A stretch of DNA of 6,331 nucleotides from positions 1 through 6,331 of the forward strand of contig CAJUCK010000093.1 of NCBI GenBank assembly GCA_910585395.1, read 5' to 3'. The position numbers were made by a program, and so were the translations under genes. Below, in pieces: positions 1 through 4,210 of the stretch (positions within the stretch are counted from its first letter, which is position 1; each line of letters begins with the position of its first letter). Under the pieces are notes generated by a model that saw nothing but the letters and a program-made list of their open reading frames with translations, was not told where the DNA came from and did no database searches. The stretch is from an uncultured Lachnospiraceae bacterium (GTDB lineage: Bacteria; Bacillota; Clostridia; Lachnospirales; Lachnospiraceae).

Positions 1-161
1 GATAAACGCTGAAGGCATCTAAGCGTGAAGCCCCCCTCAAGATGAGATATCCCATTCAGAAGAAGTAAGGCCCCTTGAAGAGCACAAGGTAGATAGGGCA
101 GAGGTGGAAGTGCAGCAATGCATGGAGCTGACTGTTACTAATCGGCCGAGGGCTTGACCTT
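1..161 (+). rRNA. 23S ribosomal RNA, 3' end (partial)
   Basis: This is the last ~160 bases of a 23S rRNA gene, whose 5' part lies outside the window. It opens with the conserved GATAAACGCTGAAGGCATCT stretch of domain VI and closes with CTAATCGGCCGAGGGCTTGACC, the typical Firmicutes 23S end that pairs with the GGTCAAG-type 5' end of the molecule. The exact mature 3' end (about 159-162) cannot be fixed from sequence alone. No 5S rRNA gene follows in the next 100 bases, which differs from the usual 16S-23S-5S order; the next RNA gene is tRNA-Trp. The short antisense and sense reading frames crossing this region are not genes. Confidence 0.96.
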
Positions 162-213
162 AAGGAAAGCGGATCATCTGTGTGAATTTTTGAAGGCATA
201 GGAATAATATATA

Positions 214-243
214 TTGTCACAGTAATGAGGTTCCACATATGAT
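214..243 (+). promoter_or_regulatory. Possible sigma-A promoter for tRNA-Trp
   Basis: TTGTCA at 214-219 matches five of six bases of the -35 consensus, and TATGAT at 238-243 matches five of six of the -10 consensus, with an 18-base spacer. Transcription would begin near 250, about 20 bases before the tRNA. This would let tRNA-Trp be made independently of read-through from the rRNA operon. The region is AT-rich, so a chance match is possible, and the -10 lies inside a perfect inverted repeat. Confidence 0.4.
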
Positions 244-256
244 AAAGTATGTGGAA
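231..256 (+). repeat. Perfect 9-bp inverted repeat between 23S and tRNA-Trp
   Basis: TTCCACATA (231-239) and TATGTGGAA (248-256) are exact reverse complements separated by 8 bases. As RNA they would form a 9-bp hairpin in the 23S-tRNA spacer. No T-run follows, so it is not a standard intrinsic terminator. It could be an RNA processing or anti-degradation hairpin in the rRNA transcript, or a DNA operator, since it covers the possible -10 box at 238-243. Confidence 0.6.
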
Positions 257-271
257 TGAATTATATATTAT

Positions 272-342
272 AGGGGAATCATACAGCGGCAGTATTGCGG
301 TCTCCAAAACCGTTCACGGGGGTTCGAATCCCTCTTCCCCTG
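272..342 (+). tRNA. tRNA-Trp (anticodon CCA)
   Basis: A full cloverleaf can be drawn by hand. The acceptor stem AGGGGAA (272-278) pairs with TTCCCCT (335-341), and G342 is the discriminator base. The D stem ATAC/GTAT (281-284/292-295) encloses a loop containing GG. The anticodon stem GCGGT/ACCGT (297-301/309-313) holds the loop CTCCAAA with anticodon CCA at 304-306, which reads UGG. The T stem GGGGG/CCCTC encloses the standard TTCGAAT loop. The variable loop is 4 bases. The 3' CCA is not encoded and must be added by tRNA nucleotidyltransferase. It sits about 110 bases after the 23S gene and may be co-transcribed with it or use the promoter-like sequence just upstream. Confidence 0.96.
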
Positions 343-352
343 TTCTTATAGT

Positions 353-391
353 CCTAAAAACCTTACGAAAATATGGGTTTTTGGGGCTTTT
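353..391 (+). terminator. Probable intrinsic terminator of the rRNA/tRNA unit
   Basis: CCTAAAAACC (353-362) pairs with GGTTTTTGGG (376-385) to give a 10-bp stem with one G-U pair and a 13-base loop. It is followed by GCTTTTGCTTT, a broken T-tract. It lies ten bases after tRNA-Trp and before the next protein gene, the expected place for the end of the stable-RNA transcript. The stem is AT-rich in its centre and the T-tract is interrupted, so termination may be only partial. Confidence 0.6.
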
Positions 392-430
392 GCTTTGCGA
401 TATAAAGTGGAACTATATTGAATTTTTGCA

Positions 431-435
431 GGGAG
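431..435 (+). promoter_or_regulatory. Ribosome binding site that fixes the start at 445
   Basis: GGGAG lies 9 bases before ATG 445. An in-frame TTG at 418 lies upstream of this site and has no comparable ribosome binding site, so ATG 445 is the likely start. That start also puts the signal peptide exactly at the N-terminus. Confidence 0.75.
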
Positions 436-444
436 AACAAAATT

Positions 445-1668
445 ATGAGAAAATTATATAGATTTTTATTGCTTGTACTTGTGATTGTGACAGGAAGTTT
501 ATTTATTTCCAGTGAAGAAGCATATGCAGCTGACTTAGAATTTTTAAAGGAGTATTCAGCAGAGAATGAATATAAGGAGTATGATTTCAGGCTTCCATTC
601 AAATGCCGCCTGACGCTTTTTATTGATTGTTCACGTGTGTCCTCAGAAGATTATGATGATTGGGATGACGAAGAGTGGGACGATCAAGACGAGGATGATT
701 TGGATGAATTTGATACGGTATGCGTGTCGGTAGTGGACGCTGATTACGAAGATGTTTTTGAAGAAGATATTCTGAGTTATGGAGTAACAGAAGAAACAGT
801 AACATTGCCGGCAGGCAGATATTCTTTGATTATTGAGAGTGATGCAAAATGTACCGTTACTTTAATGGGAAATTATATTCCTGATTTGTCAGCAAAAAAG
901 ATGACCTTGGAGGCTGGAAAAAGTAAAACTCTTAAAGTTACTGGAACGAATCAAAAAGTAACATGGAAGAGTTCTGATAATTCTATTGCAAGCGTAAGCC
1001 GTAAAGGGGTTGTGAAGGCAAAGAAAACCGGGAAGGCAGTAATTACCGCTGTTTGCGGAAAGAAGAAATTAAATTGTAAAGTTACGGTAAATACGTCATA
1101 TAATGCTTTAGCCAGAGCCATGAGATCATATGCTGGTAAAAACTTTACCTTTAAAAATGTGGAAAGAGGGAAGAAGTGCAGGCTGTATGCGAAATCAGCG
1201 GTGGAAATAGATGATGTAAGTAGTAATGCTTATACGGTAATGGCAGAAATGCAGCCTTATATTCAATTAGAGAAAAACAATAAAAAAGTAGAATTGAGTT
1301 ATAAAATGGACGCCACTTTTTTAGAACTTATAGGTTATGATCCAGCTTTTAGCTGTCCTAATTATACAATTTTTACTTCAAATCAGAAGATGGATGTTGT
1401 ATATCAGTTTGGTGACAGCATCATTAACTATGATTATTCCAGAGGATGTTATGTCGGAATGCAGAAAACCTACAGTACGATCTTTAAATATCCAAAAGTG
1501 AAGAATCAGCAGATTAAGAAATTTGAGTCCATGCTGAGGCAAAATTCTCTGAGGGTGAAGAGCAGAAACTGGAGGAGCGCGAGTTTTAATTTTGCAATCA
1601 ATCCAGGGGCGAGGGCAGAATGGCTGAAATTATTGAAAAAATATAGGATGTTATTAAAAAAATATTAG
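445..1668 (+). CDS. Secreted BIG2 (bacterial Ig-like) protein with acidic loop
   Basis: The product is 407 residues, exported, of unknown specific function. Residues 1-28 form a signal peptide: a basic start (MRKLYR), a hydrophobic core and an AYA|AD cleavage site. Residues ~30-145 look like a beta-sandwich; strands such as FRLPFKCRLTLFID and VTLPAGRYSLIIES recall PPC-type domains, though I am not certain. Residues 68-90 are an acidic insert, with 17 of 23 residues Asp or Glu broken by Trp, Tyr and Phe. Residues ~149-215 are a BIG2 Ig-like domain, with the LEAGKSKTLKVTG start, the WKSSDNSIASVS core and the GVVKAKKTGKAVITA ending, a fold common in clostridial surface proteins. Residues 216-407 match nothing I recognise and end in a basic tail (KLLKKYRMLLKKY). 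There is no LPXTG motif or C-terminal membrane segment, so it is probably released or held by charge. It appears monocistronic, after the tRNA terminator. Confidence 0.9.
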   Translation: MRKLYRFLLLVLVIVTGSLFISSEEAYAADLEFLKEYSAENEYKEYDFRLPFKCRLTLFIDCSRVSSEDYDDWDDEEWDDQDEDDLDEFDTVCVSVVDADYEDVFEEDILSYGVTEETVTLPAGRYSLIIESDAKCTVTLMGNYIPDLSAKKMTLEAGKSKTLKVTGTNQKVTWKSSDNSIASVSRKGVVKAKKTGKAVITAVCGKKKLNCKVTVNTSYNALARAMRSYAGKNFTFKNVERGKKCRLYAKSAVEIDDVSSNAYTVMAEMQPYIQLEKNNKKVELSYKMDATFLELIGYDPAFSCPNYTIFTSNQKMDVVYQFGDSIINYDYSRGCYVGMQKTYSTIFKYPKVKNQQIKKFESMLRQNSLRVKSRNWRSASFNFAINPGARAEWLKLLKKYRMLLKKY

Positions 1669-1872
1669 AGATATAGATTTGTGAATCAGAAATTTTTACT
1701 TACATAAGGCTGCAATTTAAAAAGCGGTAGCAGTTGCGGCCAGTATAACTGAGGCTGCCGTTGATATAGATGACACATATGTTAAAGTGCTTTGCAGCAT
1801 TTTAATTAGTTATTATTCAGAATTACTGCAGAGAGCAGATACGATAAATCAAACAAAATGAAAAATTATGTT
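1669..1872 (+). other. Gene-free leader upstream of the permease, with structured segment
   Basis: This stretch of about 200 bases has no credible reading frame and no clear terminator for the preceding gene. It contains overlapping complementary segments (1708-1715, 1724-1735, 1734-1741, 1747-1761, 1792-1798) able to form alternative stems. A weak promoter-like pair, TTGATA (1761-1766) and TAAAGT (1783-1788), has a 16-base spacer; I would not rely on it. The segment may be the 5' untranslated region of the permease operon. Confidence 0.4.
1724..1761 (+). repeat. Imperfect inverted repeat (12 bp with bulge) in permease leader
   Basis: GCGGTAGCAGTT (1724-1735) can pair with AACTG (1747-1751) plus GCTGCCGT-type bases (1755-1761), leaving a 3-base bulge and an 11-base loop; two pairs are G-U. 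No T-run follows, so it is not a normal intrinsic terminator. It may be a regulatory hairpin in the untranslated leader or a chance structure. Confidence 0.4.
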
Positions 1873-1877
1873 AGGAG
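1873..1877 (+). promoter_or_regulatory. Ribosome binding site AGGAG favouring a TTG start
   Basis: AGGAG ends at base 1877, directly against an ATG at 1878, so that ATG has no spacer and cannot use it normally. The in-frame TTG at 1887 lies 9 bases after the site, a standard distance. An in-frame TAG at 1872 excludes any start further upstream. The site therefore supports translation from TTG 1887. Confidence 0.65.
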
Positions 1878-1886
1878 ATGATTGGT

Positions 1887-3245
1887 TTGACAGCAGCGCA
1901 AATTTTAGCAGTGGCAATATTTATTGTTATGTTTGTACTTATTGTGTTAGACAAAATTGAAAGACATTATGTTACCTTAGGGTGTGGAGTTTTGACAATT
2001 GTAGGAGTATTCGGTATCATTATGAAAGATATGAATGCAATTATTGAGACTTTAAATCTGAAGAGTATTTTTACAGTGGGCTTCTGGTATGCGGCGGAGA
2101 GTGCAGAAGAGAGTACAGCAGGAATCAACTGGGCAACCATTATTTTCATTGCAGGTATGATGATTATGGTGGAAGGTATGGCAAAAGCAGGATTTTTCCG
2201 GTGGCTCTGTATGCTGCTGGCAAAGCTTGTAAATTATAAGACGATTCCATTGTTTATTGCCTTTATGGTTATGTCGGCAGGTCTGGCAATGTTTATTGAC
2301 AGTATTACAGTAATACTGTTTTTGGTTGCAGTGACAATAGAACTGGCAAAACTGCTGAAGTTTAATCCTGTGCCAATGATATTATCAGAGATATTTTGTG
2401 CAAATTTAGGTGGTTCTGCAACAATGTGCGGAGATCCGCCCAATATCATTATCGGAACATCTTTAGGATATTCCTTTGGTGATTTTATCACCAATACAGG
2501 TATTATGGCAGGGATCAGCCTGGTTCTTGTGATCGTATATTTCTTTTTAATATTCCGCAGGGAACTGAGCAGCAAGGATGGTGAAGGTATTGATATCTCT
2601 AAGGTTCCTACACCAAGAGAGGCAATTTTAAGCAAGAAAGATTTTGCAATCAGCAGCGTGATATTTGCCTGTGCAGTCATTATGCTGGTAACACACGAAT
2701 ATACAGGGCTTACAGTGGCGTTTATTGGAACTTCTATTGCAATTGTTACGCTCCTGACTTCAGGAAAATTTGCATTGCAGCTTTTGAAAAAAGTCGACTA
2801 TCAGACACTTTTATTTTTCATTGGTCTTTTTATGGTAGTGGGTGGTTTGGAACAAACTAGTATTTTGGAAATGATCGCTGGCTTTATCGGTGAAATCAGC
2901 GGAGATAATCTACATATTATGGTGGCGATTATTATATGGCTTTCGGCTGTGGCAAGTGCACTTGTAGACAATATTCCATTTGCGGCAACTATGGTTCCTG
3001 TTATCAAGAGCCTTGCGGCTGCGCAGGGTGTGGATTTGTCAGTTCTGACATGGGCGCTTTCTATGGGAACGGATATTGGAGGAAGCGCAACGCCTATCGG
3101 TGCGTCTGCAAATGTAGTGGGAATCTCCGTTGCAGCGAAGAATGGTCATATTATAGGATGGGGGAAATATTGTAAAGCAGCAGTTCCGGCTACCATAATT
3201 GTAATTCTGGTTTCCATGTTGTTTATCTTTGTAAGGTATTGTTAA
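1887..3245 (+). CDS. ArsB/NhaD/SLC13-type membrane transporter
   Basis: The product is a 452-residue integral membrane permease of the ion transporter superfamily, which includes arsenite (ArsB), Na+/H+ (NhaD) and dicarboxylate (SLC13/DASS) carriers. It is hydrophobic throughout, with roughly ten to twelve membrane segments. Its two halves carry matching signatures, as expected for inverted-repeat carriers. In half one these are FIDSITVILF (~136-145) and GGSATMCGDPPN (~175-186). In half two they are ALVDNIPFAATMVP (~358-371) and GGSATPIGASANVV (~398-411). The cytoplasmic loop at ~224-250 is charged. The substrate cannot be told from sequence; the short loop and lack of TrkA-C domains resemble ArsB/NhaD-like proteins more than large SLC13 sulfate carriers. 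TTG 1887 is chosen because AGGAG abuts the ATG at 1878; starting at 1878 would add three residues. The kinase-like gene follows after 17 bases, implying one operon. Confidence 0.92.
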   Translation: MTAAQILAVAIFIVMFVLIVLDKIERHYVTLGCGVLTIVGVFGIIMKDMNAIIETLNLKSIFTVGFWYAAESAEESTAGINWATIIFIAGMMIMVEGMAKAGFFRWLCMLLAKLVNYKTIPLFIAFMVMSAGLAMFIDSITVILFLVAVTIELAKLLKFNPVPMILSEIFCANLGGSATMCGDPPNIIIGTSLGYSFGDFITNTGIMAGISLVLVIVYFFLIFRRELSSKDGEGIDISKVPTPREAILSKKDFAISSVIFACAVIMLVTHEYTGLTVAFIGTSIAIVTLLTSGKFALQLLKKVDYQTLLFFIGLFMVVGGLEQTSILEMIAGFIGEISGDNLHIMVAIIIWLSAVASALVDNIPFAATMVPVIKSLAAAQGVDLSVLTWALSMGTDIGGSATPIGASANVVGISVAAKNGHIIGWGKYCKAAVPATIIVILVSMLFIFVRYC

Positions 3246-3251
3246 AAGAAT

Positions 3252-3256
3252 GGAGG
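3252..3256 (+). promoter_or_regulatory. Ribosome binding site GGAGG fixing a GTG start
   Basis: GGAGG lies 6 bases before GTG 3263, inside the 17-base gap after the permease stop. The open frame extends back to a TTG at 3239 that would overlap the permease, but that codon lies before this site. An ATG at 3261 is in another frame and is followed at once by a stop. GTG 3263 is therefore the start. Confidence 0.85.
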
Positions 3257-3262
3257 TATAAT

Positions 3263-3868
3263 GTGAGTAAACAGACAATTATTACAGTCAGCCGGGAATT
3301 TGGCAGCGGCGGACATGAAATTGCAGAAAAGATTGCTTCTGATTTAGGATTAAAATTTTATGACAGAGGAATGCTTGACGAGATTGCACAGGAAATGAAT
3401 ATAAAAGTGGAAGTTCTTGAAAAGTATGATGAGAGACCCAAGAATATCATGCTTTCAAGAAAAGTTGGAAAATATTCCAGCTCCATGGAGGAAATTCTGG
3501 CAGAAATGCAGTTTGATTTTATAAGAAAAAAGGCAGAAGAGGGTGAATCATTTGTGATTGTGGGACGCTGCTCTGAAAGCGTACTGCGCAGCGTAGATGG
3601 ATTGATTTCTATTTTTGTCAATGGAAATAAGGAATGTAAAATTGAGCGTGTTATGAAAAAATATGTTCTTAACCGGCAGGAAGCCATAAGAAAAATGGAA
3701 CGGCATGATTATAGAAGAAAGAAATATCATAACAGGCATTCTGACCATAAGTGGGGGGATTCCAGGTATTATGATATCTGCATTAACAGCAGTCCTCTGA
3801 AAGTTTCAGGAACAGTGAAAGTTCTCGAAAACTATATTCAGGAGCGTGTAAAGGAAGTAAATGAATAA
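3263..3868 (+). CDS. Cytidylate kinase-like family protein
   Basis: The product is a 201-residue soluble, probably cytoplasmic protein of the cytidylate kinase-like family (Cytidylate_kin2 type), a P-loop kinase relative whose true substrate is generally unknown. Family marks in order are ITVSREFGSGGHEIAEKIA (residues 6-24), the modified nucleotide-binding loop; FYDRGMLDEIA (32-42); VIVGRC (98-103); and a C-terminal block with RHDYRRKKYHNRHSDHKWGD (147-166) and YYDICINSS (169-177). The loop has Gly where canonical P-loops have Lys (GSGG rather than GxGK), which I believe is usual in this branch. It is not the housekeeping Cmk. It starts at GTG 3263 behind a strong GGAGG, 17 bases after the permease stop, and is followed by an intrinsic terminator, so it is the second and last gene of the operon. 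A role linked to the transporter is inference. Confidence 0.9.
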   Translation: MSKQTIITVSREFGSGGHEIAEKIASDLGLKFYDRGMLDEIAQEMNIKVEVLEKYDERPKNIMLSRKVGKYSSSMEEILAEMQFDFIRKKAEEGESFVIVGRCSESVLRSVDGLISIFVNGNKECKIERVMKKYVLNRQEAIRKMERHDYRRKKYHNRHSDHKWGDSRYYDICINSSPLKVSGTVKVLENYIQERVKEVNE

Positions 3869-3885
3869 AAAATAGGAAGTACAGG

Positions 3886-3931
3886 GGACAACTGTCCAGC
3901 TAACATTTTTGGGCTGACAGTTGTCCTTTTT
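3886..3931 (+). terminator. Strong intrinsic terminator of the permease-kinase operon
   Basis: GGACAACTGTC (3886-3896) pairs perfectly with GACAGTTGTCC (3916-3926), and TTTTT follows at 3927-3931. Three inner pairs, AGC (3898-3900) with GCT (3913-3915), extend the stem past a single bulged C. It begins 17 bases after the kinase-like stop codon and should end the operon. Confidence 0.93.
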
Positions 3932-4155
3932 GCTTTAAGAGATATTTATACACATATTAGAACGGCGATGGAGTATAAGAAGCTCTGAAATGCCAACAGG
4001 AATTTTTAAAATAAATTGTATAGAGTATAAGATATTTTACATAGCTTAAAGTAAAATAGTATACATATTCAATAAAATTTTACTTTGTTTACTCTGATGT
4101 ATATTAAAATTTGCTTAAAATGGAAAAAAAACAGGTAGAATTTTAGTAAAAAGCG
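3932..4155 (+). other. AT-rich intergenic spacer with small repeats
   Basis: No reading frame here looks coding. The spacer holds two direct copies of GAGTATAAGA (3971-3980 and 4023-4032) and three related segments. ATTTTAC at 4034-4040 and at 4077-4083 can each pair with GTAAAAT at 4051-4057; the second pairing extends to a perfect 10-bp stem (4048-4057 with 4077-4086). In DNA this AT-rich, such matches may be chance. They lie upstream of the mapped promoter, so they would act as DNA sites rather than leader RNA of the phospholipase gene. Confidence 0.4.
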
Positions 4156-4164
4156 TGATATAAT
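4156..4164 (+). promoter_or_regulatory. Extended -10 promoter of the PI-PLC gene
   Basis: TGATATAAT gives a perfect TATAAT at 4159-4164 with the TG extension at 4156-4157. At 17-base spacing the -35 position (4136-4141, TAGAAT) is poor, as is usual for extended -10 promoters. Transcription would start near 4171, about 40 bases before the ATG at 4211, leaving a short leader with the AGGAGG site at 4196-4201. Confidence 0.65.
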
Positions 4165-4210
4165 TTTCCTAACAAGTGTGGAACGTAATGAAAGAAGGAG
4201 GAAATTATTC

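Noticed and set aside
56..307. Minus-strand 83-codon reading frame
   Set aside because: It is antisense to the 23S rRNA end and tRNA-Trp, has no family resemblance, and conserved RNA explains the sequence.
401..406. TATAAA as a -10 box for the secreted BIG2 gene
   Set aside because: No acceptable -35 lies 16-18 bases upstream and there is no TG extension, so the promoter of that gene remains unassigned.
249..461. Plus-strand 70-codon reading frame
   Set aside because: It runs straight through the tRNA-Trp gene and the following terminator, so it is a chance opening.
1761..1788. TTGATA/TAAAGT as the permease operon promoter
   Set aside because: The -10 matches only four of six bases and the spacer is 16; too weak to list as a promoter in AT-rich DNA.
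2234..2680. Minus-strand 148-codon reading frame within the permease
   Set aside because: The plus strand there encodes conserved transporter signatures; the antisense frame has low-complexity Ile/Ser content and no recognisable domain.
2936..3175. Plus-strand 79-codon cysteine- and glycine-rich frame
   Set aside because: It is an out-of-frame reading of the second conserved half of the permease; its composition is a by-product of the overlapping codons.
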